Notes under the pieces: generated by a model
Seen by the model: only the letters and a program-made list of their open reading frames with translations
What the model was told of the DNA's origin: nothing
Database searches by the model: none
Part shown: piece by piece, positions 7,783 to 15,629 of the stretch
Numbering within the stretch: position 1 is the stretch's first letter
Layout of the letters: each line of letters opens with the position of its first letter
Position numbers and translations under genes: made by a program
Origin: an uncultured Clostridia bacterium
GTDB taxonomy: Bacteria > Bacillota > Clostridia > Christensenellales > UBA1242
Direction of reading: 5' to 3'
Length of the DNA: 51,122 nucleotides
Assembly: GCA_934749845.1 (NCBI GenBank)
Contig: CAKVHQ010000009.1
Coordinates: 1-51,122 of the forward strand

Positions 7783-8931
7783 CTATTTTGCTTTGCGCTT
7801 TTTTTCTCTATTGTCTGTTTTATATTTTACAAAGAAGCAAAAATAAATTTCAACAACCTCAACACCGCAAATAAAATACCAAACAGAAACCTTGTCGGCA
7901 ATGTTAGGATAAATTAAAAGAGAACCTTCAACATTAACATTTACAATAATGCTTTTGTTAACATCTGTTCTAAAAACTTTTGCTCCGCTATATTCAAGTC
8001 GGTTGAGTATTTCTTGTTTTGGATGGCCATACGAGTTATCTTTTCCAACTTCAATCATGGCATAAGTTGGTCTAACCGCATTTATAAAGTCTTGACCGCT
8101 ACTTGTTGTGCTACCATGATGTCCAACTTTCAAAACATCAACCTTTCCTATTCCGTTTTCAATGGCTTCTTTTTCGCCAAGAGTGGTTGCATCGCCAGTG
8201 AAAAGAAAAGTCTTGTTCATGTATGTCAATTTCATTATTGGAGAATAATCGTTAACATTTTTATAGTAACTTAACTTTGGCGAATAAAACTCAAATTCAT
8301 AGTAAGTATCGCCTTCGCCACCGTAAATTTTTTGAGTAGAGTTCATTAAAGATAAAATAGTGTAATACTGCTGACAACTTGGCTCACTATAAACTGCATT
8401 TATTGCTCTTCTGTAAATTGAAGTTGTTACGAGATTTTTACTAATTGCATCTGCCGGTGCGTTACTGTCTTGGTTTATGTCGTTTTGGTTTATGTATAGT
8501 TGAGGACGAAAAACTTTATTAACTTGATAGTTTTCAAAAATAACTGGCATTCCACCAATATGGTCTTCATCACTATGTGTCATAAGCACATAATCAAATT
8601 CGTTTTCGTCATCGTCAAAAACTTTTTGTTTAAGATATTTTAAAAGTTGACTCGAGTTTTTCTCTTTACCTGCATCAATTAGCATCTTCTTGTTGTCTGG
8701 AAACTCTATGGCAATAGAGTCGCCCTGCCCAACATCTATGTAATGAATAACCAATCCATTATAATCAATACTCTTTTCATCGGTTTGAATTTCTCTGCCG
8801 TTAATAACTTTCTCGATAGGTGTTTGATAAATTAAACATACCGCAAGCGTAAGTGTGGAAAGTATCACAAATATGCAAAAACGAAGTAGACTTAAATATA
8901 AAACGCGTTTCTTTTGTTTAGTTTTAGCCAT
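7783..8931 (-). CDS. Membrane-anchored ComEC/Rec2-type metallo-beta-lactamase hydrolase
   Basis: The 382-residue protein has one N-terminal membrane helix (about residues 10-32) and then a metallo-beta-lactamase fold like the C-terminal domain of ComEC. Visible motifs are HYIDVGQGDS, LIDAGKE, the metal ligands THSDEDHIGG, LFTGDA, and KVGHHGS. It lacks the ComEC channel domain, so it is a stand-alone outward-facing hydrolase, possibly a nuclease or phosphodiesterase. Unusually, the C-terminus adds a second hydrophobic helix (WYFICGVEVVEIYFCFF) and a Lys/Arg-rich tail. The ATG at 8929-8931 follows a GGAGAAATT site. The promoter is at 8947-8976; patatin lies divergently. Confidence 0.88.
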   Translation of the reverse strand: MAKTKQKKRVLYLSLLRFCIFVILSTLTLAVCLIYQTPIEKVINGREIQTDEKSIDYNGLVIHYIDVGQGDSIAIEFPDNKKMLIDAGKEKNSSQLLKYLKQKVFDDDENEFDYVLMTHSDEDHIGGMPVIFENYQVNKVFRPQLYINQNDINQDSNAPADAISKNLVTTSIYRRAINAVYSEPSCQQYYTILSLMNSTQKIYGGEGDTYYEFEFYSPKLSYYKNVNDYSPIMKLTYMNKTFLFTGDATTLGEKEAIENGIGKVDVLKVGHHGSTTSSGQDFINAVRPTYAMIEVGKDNSYGHPKQEILNRLEYSGAKVFRTDVNKSIIVNVNVEGSLLIYPNIADKVSVWYFICGVEVVEIYFCFFVKYKTDNREKKRKAK

Positions 8932-8946
8932 AATTTCTCCATAATC

Positions 8947-8976
8947 ATTTTAAATAAAGTACGCACAAGTTGTCAA
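8947..8976 (-). promoter_or_regulatory. Promoter of the ComEC-type hydrolase gene
   Basis: Minus-strand TTGACA (8971-8976), 18-base spacer, TAAAAT (8947-8952). Confidence 0.7.
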
Positions 8977-9044
8977 ATAATTAACAAAACTTACTTTCCC
9001 ATATTAGTTATAAAATTTTATTTCTTTTCTACGAAAAAAAGGTG

Positions 9045-9050
9045 TATAAT
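9045..9050 (+). promoter_or_regulatory. TATAAT -10 box just before the patatin start
   Basis: Exact TATAAT ending seven bases before the ATG at 9058, so transcription would start at or next to the start codon. No good -35 is visible. Confidence 0.5.
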
Positions 9051-9057
9051 ATATAGT

Positions 9058-9936
9058 ATGAAATTAAAGACGAAAAAAAGAAAGAACAAAGCAAAAATTG
9101 GTTTAGTGCTTGGCGGAGGCGGAGCAAGAGGTTTTGCTCACATTGGTGCATTAAAAGCCTTTGAAGAAGAAGGTATTGTTTTTGATGAAATTGCAGGAAC
9201 AAGCGTTGGAAGTTTGGTCGGTGCTTTATACGCCTATGGGCTCACCGCTGACGAAATGATTGCGATTGCAAAAAACTTAAGGCAAAAAGATATTAAAAGC
9301 GGATTTTTCTTCACACCAAGCGATACTGATGGAATTCAATCCATTATAAAAAACAATATTGGAGATGTTCATTTTGACGAACTAAAAACCCCATTCACCG
9401 CAGTTGCCGTTGACCTTATCACTGGAAAAGAAATTCATATCACAAGCGGTAATGTTGCCAAAGCAGTTGCAGGAAGTTGTGCAGTTCCGGGATTTTTTAA
9501 ACCTGTTGAGTTTGAAGATTACAGACTTGCTGACGGCGGACTTAGGAACACAATCCCTGCCGATGTTGTTAGAAACAATGGTTGCAAATGCGTGATTTCA
9601 ATTGATGTTAACCATGCTCGTGGATATGGAACAAGTAGCACCAAACTGCTTGACCAATTTTTAGCCTCACTTAGAATAATGATGGTTAGCAACGCGATGA
9701 ACGGAAAAATATTTTCCGACATAGTGATTGAGCCAGATTTAAGACAATTTAAGAGCACAAGTTTTAACGGATTTATTGAAATGATTGATATTGGATATAA
9801 AGAAGCAAAAAAGCAAATGCCAATGATTAAAATTATGCTGGGACTTGAAAAGAAACCGGGATTTTGGGCAAGAGTATTTAAACACAACAAACAAAAAGTT
9901 CTTAAAGAAAAAAGCGAAGAAACTTTGGAAGCATAA
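9058..9936 (+). CDS. Patatin-like phospholipase (RssA/NTE family)
   Basis: The 292-residue protein is a Ser-Asp dyad lipid acyl hydrolase. It shows the oxyanion motif GGGGARG (residues 19-25), the nucleophile elbow GTSVG (Ser49) and the catalytic DGG motif (Asp159). A Lys-rich N-terminus precedes the fold and there is no signal peptide, so it should be cytoplasmic. An in-frame ORF extends back to 8914, but that region contains the opposite-strand promoter and its residues do not resemble the family, so the ATG at 9058 is preferred. No close ribosome site exists (AAGGTG is 13 bases away) and TATAAT lies seven bases upstream: a leaderless candidate. A terminator follows directly. Confidence 0.93.
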   Translation: MKLKTKKRKNKAKIGLVLGGGGARGFAHIGALKAFEEEGIVFDEIAGTSVGSLVGALYAYGLTADEMIAIAKNLRQKDIKSGFFFTPSDTDGIQSIIKNNIGDVHFDELKTPFTAVAVDLITGKEIHITSGNVAKAVAGSCAVPGFFKPVEFEDYRLADGGLRNTIPADVVRNNGCKCVISIDVNHARGYGTSSTKLLDQFLASLRIMMVSNAMNGKIFSDIVIEPDLRQFKSTSFNGFIEMIDIGYKEAKKQMPMIKIMLGLEKKPGFWARVFKHNKQKVLKEKSEETLEA

Positions 9937-9961
9937 AGCCATAACATATGGCTTTTTTGTT
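9936..9961 (+). terminator. Terminator of the patatin gene
   Basis: Stem AAGCCAT/ATGGCTT with a 5-base loop and a T-run, beginning at the stop codon. Confidence 0.85.
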
Positions 9962-9983
9962 TTTTAATAATTAAACAATAAAA

Positions 9984-10017
9984 TAAAAAAAAGACCTAGA
10001 AATTATCTAGGCCTTTT
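9984..10017 (-). terminator. Terminator of the coiled-coil protein gene
   Basis: Stem CCTAGA/TCTAGG with a long T-run on the minus strand (complement of 9984-9992), just after the stop at 10020. Confidence 0.8.
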
Positions 10018-10019
10018 TA

Positions 10020-11267
10020 TTATTCTTGGTCGCCTGCATCTGCTTGAGCATCTGCATCGTTTCCATCATTTCCTTTATTGTTTAAAGCGTCAATTTTTTG
10101 ATTTACTGCTTCAATATCTGCTTTGATATGGTCAACAGTTTCAACCAAAATTTTGTTTGTTTTTTCAAGTAATGGATAACGGTCTTTGTTTTCTGTCATA
10201 ACTTCTTCGCAGTGTTGAACTGAAAGTCTTAATGCTTCAAGTTGGTCAAGGTCTTCTGAAAGTTCCTTTTCTTTTTCTGGGTCAACAACATAGTTTGTTA
10301 CGCCGAACAACATAATTTTCTTTTTAGCAACGATTGCTTCTCTTCTGCGAAGTTTTGCTTCATCGTTTTCCAAAGTCTTTTTAATTCTTGCAAGAGGAAT
10401 GTATTCCTTCTTGTTTGCTTTAAGTTCTTTGCTTGCTGATTTTAATCTTTCTTCAAGTTCTTCTTTTTGTTTAAGCAAGTCTTCAAGAGTGTAAGAGTCT
10501 GCTTCAACTGCTTGAACTGCTGGTCTTTCTTGTAATTGTTTTTCAAGTTCTGTTTTTTCTTGATTTGATTGTTCCAAAAGTTCTTTTAATTTTGCGATTT
10601 CTTCTTCAAGAGCAGATGTTTTTTCTTCTGCTTGTGGTTGTTCTTCAGCAGGTTCTTCGGTTGTTTCTTCTGTTTCTTCTGTTGGTTCTTCTGCTGGTGT
10701 TTCTTCAACAACTTCTTCTTTTTCTTCTTCGCTTACTTCTGGTTCTTGTGCTTCTTCCTTTGTTTCTTCTTCGTCAAAGTTGAAGTCTTCGTCTTCTGCT
10801 TCGTTATCTTCTTCGTCTTCTTTGTTTAAATCTGCGATAAGTTCAGCATACATTTTATCAAGTTCTTCGTCTGTAAGTTCACTTGCTTCTTTTTCTTCTT
10901 CTGCTGGTTTTTCTTCTTGTTTTGCTTCAAGTGCTTCAATTCTTTGCTTTAAATCTTCGTTTTGAGAAGCAAGAGCATCTCTTTCGCCAAGCAATGCAAG
11001 TCTTTCACTTTCTGCAAGTTCAAGATTAACATTAGATTTTTCTTCAGCATCGGTTTTTTGTTCAATTTGTTTTGGTTTATCTTCCAAATCATCTTCAAGT
11101 TCCAATGTTTTTACATTTTCTTTTTTATTGCGTTTGAAAAATATTCCATTTTTTCCATCTATAACAGAAAGCAATAAATCTGTTAAAAGAACAATTAAAA
11201 ATACTGCAACGGCTACCAAAGCAATGATTGCCAAAACATTTAAAATTGCCTTAAAAACTTCGTTCAT
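10020..11267 (-). CDS. Single-pass membrane protein with Glu-rich linker and coiled coil
   Basis: The 415-residue protein has one N-terminal membrane helix (residues about 7-36), a short basic segment (KRNKKEN), then a very acidic, low-complexity region dominated by Glu with Thr/Pro. A long coiled coil at about residues 225-400 ends in a Gly/Asp/Ala tail. The arrangement resembles EzrA- or septum-associated membrane coiled-coil proteins, but there is no specific motif and I would not name it. The ATG at 11265-11267 has a GGAGG site; an in-frame ATG five codons earlier does not. It is a single gene with its own promoter (11315-11343) and terminator. Confidence 0.85.
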   Translation of the reverse strand: MNEVFKAILNVLAIIALVAVAVFLIVLLTDLLLSVIDGKNGIFFKRNKKENVKTLELEDDLEDKPKQIEQKTDAEEKSNVNLELAESERLALLGERDALASQNEDLKQRIEALEAKQEEKPAEEEKEASELTDEELDKMYAELIADLNKEDEEDNEAEDEDFNFDEEETKEEAQEPEVSEEEKEEVVEETPAEEPTEETEETTEEPAEEQPQAEEKTSALEEEIAKLKELLEQSNQEKTELEKQLQERPAVQAVEADSYTLEDLLKQKEELEERLKSASKELKANKKEYIPLARIKKTLENDEAKLRRREAIVAKKKIMLFGVTNYVVDPEKEKELSEDLDQLEALRLSVQHCEEVMTENKDRYPLLEKTNKILVETVDHIKADIEAVNQKIDALNNKGNDGNDADAQADAGDQE

Positions 11268-11288
11268 AAATTTTTCCTCCAAAAATAT

Positions 11289-11301
11289 TTCACTTTGTGA
11301 A
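11289..11301. promoter_or_regulatory. Small palindrome in the 5' leader of the coiled-coil gene
   Basis: TTCAC-TTT-GTGAA lies between promoter and ribosome site; a possible operator or short hairpin. Confidence 0.3.
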
Positions 11302-11314
11302 TTTATTCTTTACA

Positions 11315-11343
11315 ATAATAAGACTTTTTTTGCATTTTGTCAA
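11315..11343 (-). promoter_or_regulatory. Promoter of the coiled-coil protein gene
   Basis: Minus-strand TTGACA (11338-11343), 17-base spacer, TATTAT (11315-11320). Confidence 0.8.
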
Positions 11344-11468
11344 TACCTAAATTTAAAATTTTTCCAAATTTTTATATGTATATATAATACTTAAAAATTT
11401 TGCACTTTAACATTATATTATAAAGTTGAATATTATGTTTTGAACGATAAAACAAAGGAGGAAAAAAT

Positions 11469-12029
11469 ATGTTTTTTAATTCTTGTTGTTCACGCTACAA
11501 TAATTGCTGTGACAATAATGACCAAGACATAATCACTATTGGCGTTCAAGGTCCAACTGGTCCAACTGGTCCTACGGGAGCAACAGGTCCTACGGGAGCA
11601 ACAGGTCCTACAGGTCCAACTGGTCCAACCGGCACTGCAATTAACGAAAATGCAACAATTTTGAATAACGGCACACAACAACTTACAAGCGGAACTGCAC
11701 TAACATTACCTACCACACTAACAAATAACGATTTAACTGTTGGTAATGATTCGATTACAGTAACAGAAGCAGGCACATACTATGTTATGTATAATCTAAA
11801 CTCTGCAACAGATGCTACTGACGAAGATAATGTTGGAATTGCAATAAATGGAACAATTTCCACAAACACAAGACGAGCACTCTCGTCTACCGATGGAATT
11901 AGTGGTGGTTATATTCTTAACCTTAGTGCAAACGATGTAATAACACTTGTTCCAACCATTACAGGTGCAACCGAACTTGATGATGTTGGCGGTCCAAGTG
12001 CTGTGTTAACAGTTGTAAGAATAGCGTAA
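11469..12029 (+). CDS. Collagen-like (BclA-type) surface protein
   Basis: The 186-residue protein begins with a short Cys-rich head (C6, C7, C13, C14), then eleven Gly-x-Thr type triplets (GPT/GAT, residues 25-57). A C-terminal beta domain of about 125 residues follows, Thr/Asn-rich and resembling the TNF/C1q-like head of exosporium protein BclA. Such proteins form hair-like filaments on spores or cells, and threonines in the triplets are usually glycosylated. There is no signal peptide, which fits spore-surface assembly from the mother cell. AAAGGAGG precedes the ATG. A terminator follows, and a decayed relative of the 3' end appears at 13713-13824. Confidence 0.88.
   Translation: MFFNSCCSRYNNCCDNNDQDIITIGVQGPTGPTGPTGATGPTGATGPTGPTGPTGTAINENATILNNGTQQLTSGTALTLPTTLTNNDLTVGNDSITVTEAGTYYVMYNLNSATDATDEDNVGIAINGTISTNTRRALSSTDGISGGYILNLSANDVITLVPTITGATELDDVGGPSAVLTVVRIA
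11550..11633 (+). repeat. Collagen triplet-coding repeat
   Basis: In-frame 9- and 18-base repeats encode GPT/GAT triplets. One 18-base unit is exactly duplicated (11568-11585 and 11586-11603), a site expected to vary in length between strains. Confidence 0.85.
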
Positions 12030-12034
12030 AAAAA

Positions 12035-12066
12035 CAAAAAACTCGCAAAAAAGCGAGTTTTTATTT
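12035..12066. terminator. Bidirectional terminator between collagen-like gene and LRR1
   Basis: Stem AAACTCGC/GCGAGTTT with an A6 loop and T-runs on both sides; serves the two convergent genes. The core is repeated exactly at 13798-13819. Confidence 0.88.
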
Positions 12067-12088
12067 GTTTTTTATGAATTTTTAATAA

Positions 12089-13615
12089 TTAAGAGTGAAA
12101 TTGCTGATTAGATGTTTCGGTTTTAAGCAAACAGCCTTCACCCTTCTTTTCAAGTGATGGAACATACAATTTAGTAATGTTTGTACAGTTTTCGAAGCAT
12201 CGAGAATCCATTTGGGTAAGATTTGGTAAAACAACTTGTTCTAAAACATCATTATATCGAAGAAAGTCTTCGCCCATATAAACCAAACTTGGTAATTCCA
12301 AATATCTTATGCCTTTATTGTGTTTTAAGCAATAATTGTTAATTGTTTTAAGTTTTGGCGCATCAAATTTTGTCAAATCTACGTTTCTTGTCAAAAAACA
12401 TCCTTCAATTTCTTGTACATTGGGAGCAATAAAAAATTTCAATTTTACATTATCATATAAAAAGCATTTTCCAATTGATTTTACAAAAGAATTATAATAT
12501 CCAATTATTTCATTACTTTTATTTAACATCAAAACAACTTTTTTGTCATCTTCATCGTATAAAAACGTGATTTTTTTATTTCCCTTGTCAACAGTTTCAA
12601 CTTTAATTGAACTAAACTTTCCAATACTTTTTATGAAGCTATTATTCATAGATTCTTTTTCAAGTTGGGTTCTAATTTTTCTACCAATTTTATCGTTGCT
12701 AAACGCAATTTTAACTCCGTTATTAGCATACTCAAGATAAATGATTTTTTTATTTTCTAAATCTAACAAATAATGTTCAATTAAGATATATTTATCTGGA
12801 TTAAATGTTATGGCGCGTCCATCGTTTAAAACTACAATATTGTTTTCACAATAACAATTTCCTAATACGCTCAAATAGGTTTTATAGTAAAATCTTCCAT
12901 TCATATCCATAACAAAATTTTCAAGTTTACTTAAAAATTCAGTAGACTTGTCTTGATAAGCCAAAGAAATATTTATTCCATAAGTGTTCATAAACGCATA
13001 AGTTAAACCTTCGGCAATATTATCTAGATAGTTTTCAAATGTTGCATCAGGGTTTAAAACTGCGTGATTATACCTGTTTTTAATTGATAAAATAGAGTTT
13101 GCTGTTTTTGTGAATTGAATGCTAATAACGCTTGTTCCGTACTCGTCTTGACGCTGTGGAGAATGAAAATCTGCTCGTTTAATGCTGTCTACATCTTTTT
13201 TAACCGCAAACCACACTCTGCACGTATCCAACCTTGAATAGTCGCTTGAACCATTAAAGGTGCAAATTTCCTCCCCCTTTGCATAATATTTTATAAATTT
13301 TTGCATATCTTGATAGATCTTACATTCTGGATATAAAATGTAGCCCGCTTCGTCCATTAACTGTTCTGGCGTTTTGTCCGTTTTAACAATACCTTGACCT
13401 TGCCTTAATTTTGCAATCCCAAAAATAAAATCGGCAAACGCATCCACTTTATTTTTAACTGCGTCATATAGTTCTCGAGTTGGTGCAAATTTTTTAAATA
13501 TAATTTTAGATAACAGCCCTTCGGTTTCAAGTAACGTTGGGAAAAGGCTTCTGCATAAACGCATAAAGTCTTCTCCGTAATATTTTTTTATAAACTTTAA
13601 ATCCTTACTTTCCAT
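12089..13615 (-). CDS. LRR paralogue 1 (conserved N-terminal domain plus leucine-rich repeats)
   Basis: First of three tandem paralogues, 508 residues. The N-terminal ~200 residues are highly conserved between copies (LKFIKKYYGEDFM near the start, then CRSLFPTLLETEGLLS, DKTPEQLMDEAGYILYPEC, RQDEYGTSVISIQFTK and NPDATF). A beta-rich middle region follows, with YDEDDKK and NEIIGYYNSF. The C-terminus has about five BspA-like leucine-rich repeats of roughly 23 residues (pattern: FxAPxLxxI...CFxxN). No signal peptide or membrane helix is seen, so it should be cytoplasmic. I recognise the layout only as an unnamed LRR family. AGGTG precedes the ATG. It has its own promoter and terminator. Confidence 0.85.
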   Translation of the reverse strand: MESKDLKFIKKYYGEDFMRLCRSLFPTLLETEGLLSKIIFKKFAPTRELYDAVKNKVDAFADFIFGIAKLRQGQGIVKTDKTPEQLMDEAGYILYPECKIYQDMQKFIKYYAKGEEICTFNGSSDYSRLDTCRVWFAVKKDVDSIKRADFHSPQRQDEYGTSVISIQFTKTANSILSIKNRYNHAVLNPDATFENYLDNIAEGLTYAFMNTYGINISLAYQDKSTEFLSKLENFVMDMNGRFYYKTYLSVLGNCYCENNIVVLNDGRAITFNPDKYILIEHYLLDLENKKIIYLEYANNGVKIAFSNDKIGRKIRTQLEKESMNNSFIKSIGKFSSIKVETVDKGNKKITFLYDEDDKKVVLMLNKSNEIIGYYNSFVKSIGKCFLYDNVKLKFFIAPNVQEIEGCFLTRNVDLTKFDAPKLKTINNYCLKHNKGIRYLELPSLVYMGEDFLRYNDVLEQVVLPNLTQMDSRCFENCTNITKLYVPSLEKKGEGCLLKTETSNQQFHS

Positions 13616-13638
13616 AGCACCTAACTTCTTATAGTAAT

Positions 13639-13667
13639 ATTATAACAGCCTAATTTATTCAAATCAA
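13639..13667 (-). promoter_or_regulatory. Promoter of LRR1
   Basis: TTGATT (13662-13667), 17-base spacer, TATAAT (13639-13644) on the minus strand. The same two hexamers and spacing precede LRR2 and LRR3. Confidence 0.88.
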
Positions 13668-13712
13668 TATGGAATTAAAATTTTTTATAGTTTTCACTGT
13701 TTTATAAAACAA
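13668..13712 (-). pseudogene. Decayed 3' end of a lipoprotein gene like 17228-18562
   Basis: The bases upstream of LRR1 align with those upstream of LRR3, where they include the end of the lipoprotein gene. The run AAATCAATATGGAATTAAAA is identical at both places. Further on, the lipoprotein's last codons (ITCVHKTSEN, stop) appear here as ITFV...KTSEN with a one-base shift. It looks like a truncated, frameshifted copy left by segmental duplication. Confidence 0.6.
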
Positions 13713-13790
13713 AAGTTATTATGCGTATTTTTATCTAGCCCAAGCAAAGCCCTTAATGATGTTGCGATAACAGCCATAAAAATAGTTTGA
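13713..13790 (+). pseudogene. Decayed C-terminal fragment of a collagen-like surface protein
   Basis: An open frame ends in ALNDVAITAIKIV and a stop, closely matching how BclA-type heads end (the neighbour at 12029 ends PSAVLTVVRIA). It has no start codon and no triplet region. It is followed at the same distance by an exact copy of the terminator that follows the intact collagen gene. It is probably the 3' remnant of a second collagen gene convergent with LRR2. Confidence 0.6.
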
Positions 13791-13824
13791 AAACAAAAAA
13801 CTCGCAAAAAAGCGAGTTTTTATA
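13791..13824. terminator. Second copy of the collagen/LRR bidirectional terminator
   Basis: Same AAACTCGC-A6-GCGAGTTT hairpin and flanks as at 12035-12066; terminates LRR2 on the minus strand. Confidence 0.85.
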
Positions 13825-13840
13825 AGTTTTTTATATAAAT

Positions 13841-15526
13841 TTACACTTCATTTTTATAATTTTCTTCTTGTTGCCTATGTTCTAGCATTGCTTTACGCCA
13901 AGATTTTTTTGTTCTTGGAGCATACAAACGTTCCAAACTGGTTACAGATGAAAAACTGAATTTTTCAACACGCTTTAATCTTGGCGCGATAATTTTTTTC
14001 AATATAGAATTGTCTTTAAAACAATATGGCTCAATTACAATCAATTTTGGTGCATTTAATTCTTCAAGAGATAAATTTTTAGCAAAGCACTCATATCCCA
14101 TCCTTTTAAGTGACGGTATGTATAATTTAGAAAGACTTTTTGCATCTAGAAAACAGGCGTCCGACATATCAACAAGTTTAGGTAAAGAAAGTTGCTCTAA
14201 CGCATAATCTGCTGCAAGAAATCTTTCGCCCATGCTAACCAAATGTGGAAGTTCCAAACTTTTTATGCTTATATTGTTTCTTAAGCAATATTCCCCAATT
14301 ATTTTTAGTTTAGGAACATCAAATTTTACTAATTTTTTGTTCATCAACAAAAAGTAATCTTCAATTTCCACCACATATGGCGCAATAAACATTTTCATGC
14401 CTAAATTATATTCTAAAAAGTTATATTCAATTTTTTTCGCAAAAGAATTGTAATAACCAATTATTTCGTTGCTTCTGTTTAACATCAGTATAATTTTCTT
14501 GTCTTTTTCATCATATATAAAACTAATTTTTTTATTGCCGTTATCAGCCAGTTCAACTTTAACTAAATAAAACTTTCCAATGCTTTTTATAAAGCCATCT
14601 TCAAAATCATCTTGAAGTTCATCTCTAGTTCCATCTTTGCTATAAGCAATTTTCATTTCGTCAGTTATATAATCTAGCCTAATTATTTTTTTGTTTTTTA
14701 AATCTAGCAAATAGTTTTCAATTAAAAGATATTTATCTGGGTTGTAGGCTATACTTCGACCATTGTCAAAAACGATGGTGTTGTTTTCGCAATAATATGC
14801 GCCATTCAATTCCAAATTTATTTTGTAATATCTTCCGCTTATGTCCATAATAAAATTTTTAAGTTCTATGGTGTTTTCTTTATAAGCAGAAGCAAGTTCG
14901 ATGCCGTAAGTGTTCATAAACGCATAAGTCAAACCTTCAACGATGTTATCTAAATAATTCCCAAAGGTTGCATCAGGGTTTAAAACGGTGTGATTATATC
15001 TGTTTTTTATTGATAGAATAGAGTTTGCTGTTTTTGTGAATTGAATGCTAATTACGCTTGTGCCGTACTCGTCTTGTCGCTGTGGAGAAACAAAATTTTC
15101 TCGCTTAATGCTATCAACATCTTTTTTAACTGCAAACCACACTCTGCAAGTATCCAATCTCGAAGTATTAAATGTGCAAATTTCTTCGCCGTCTGCGTAA
15201 TATTTTTTAAATTTTTGAATATCATCTTCGGTTTTACATTCTGGATATAAAATATATCCTGCTTCGTCCATTAACTGCTCTGGAGTCTTGTTTGACATAG
15301 CTCTTTGACCTTGATTTATCTTTGCAAGCCCAAATATAAAATTGGAAAATTCATCTATGTTATCTTTAACGGCGCTATATAATTCTCGCGATGGTGCGAA
15401 TTTTTTAAAAATAATTTTTGATAATAGTCCTTCGGTTTCTAATAAAGTTGGAAAAAGACTTCTGCATAAATGCATAAAGTCTTCTCCATAATATTTCTTT
15501 ATAAACTTTAAATCTTGATTTTCCAT
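13841..15526 (-). CDS. LRR paralogue 2 (longest copy)
   Basis: Second tandem paralogue, 561 residues, with the same N-terminal domain as LRR1 (DEYGTSVISIQFTK and NHTVLNPDATFGNYLDNI are recognisable). It differs by carrying about eight leucine-rich repeat units instead of five (FIAP, FDVP, LELP, LSLP, LYIP, LNAP, IIAP, LYAP) and a basic, charged tail (KKSWRKAMLEHRQQ). Repeat expansion within a duplicated family suggests changing binding specificity. It is cytoplasmic by prediction. AGGTG ribosome site, own promoter (15550-15578) and terminator. Function unknown. Confidence 0.85.
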   Translation of the reverse strand: MENQDLKFIKKYYGEDFMHLCRSLFPTLLETEGLLSKIIFKKFAPSRELYSAVKDNIDEFSNFIFGLAKINQGQRAMSNKTPEQLMDEAGYILYPECKTEDDIQKFKKYYADGEEICTFNTSRLDTCRVWFAVKKDVDSIKRENFVSPQRQDEYGTSVISIQFTKTANSILSIKNRYNHTVLNPDATFGNYLDNIVEGLTYAFMNTYGIELASAYKENTIELKNFIMDISGRYYKINLELNGAYYCENNTIVFDNGRSIAYNPDKYLLIENYLLDLKNKKIIRLDYITDEMKIAYSKDGTRDELQDDFEDGFIKSIGKFYLVKVELADNGNKKISFIYDEKDKKIILMLNRSNEIIGYYNSFAKKIEYNFLEYNLGMKMFIAPYVVEIEDYFLLMNKKLVKFDVPKLKIIGEYCLRNNISIKSLELPHLVSMGERFLAADYALEQLSLPKLVDMSDACFLDAKSLSKLYIPSLKRMGYECFAKNLSLEELNAPKLIVIEPYCFKDNSILKKIIAPRLKRVEKFSFSSVTSLERLYAPRTKKSWRKAMLEHRQQEENYKNEV

Positions 15527-15549
15527 AGCACCTAACTTCTTATGCTTAT

Positions 15550-15578
15550 ATTATATCAGTCGCATTTGACAAAATCAA
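15550..15578 (-). promoter_or_regulatory. Promoter of LRR2
   Basis: TTGATT (15573-15578), 17-base spacer, TATAAT (15550-15555), minus strand. Confidence 0.88.
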
Positions 15579-15629
15579 TATGCAAATAATTTTTTAGTTT
15601 CATCTTCATGAAATTTTTAAAAAATATTA

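Noticed and set aside
8914..9057. 48-residue N-terminal extension of the patatin frame
   Set aside because: It overlaps the opposite-strand promoter and start codon, does not resemble the family, and has no ribosome site.
10565..10965. Plus-strand Leu- and Ser-rich ORFs
   Set aside because: They are mirror frames of the Glu-rich low-complexity part of the coiled-coil gene on the other strand and have no ribosome sites.
11490..11776. Minus-strand Cys/Trp- or Val/Pro-rich ORFs over the collagen gene
   Set aside because: They are antisense shadows of the GPT-coding repeat.
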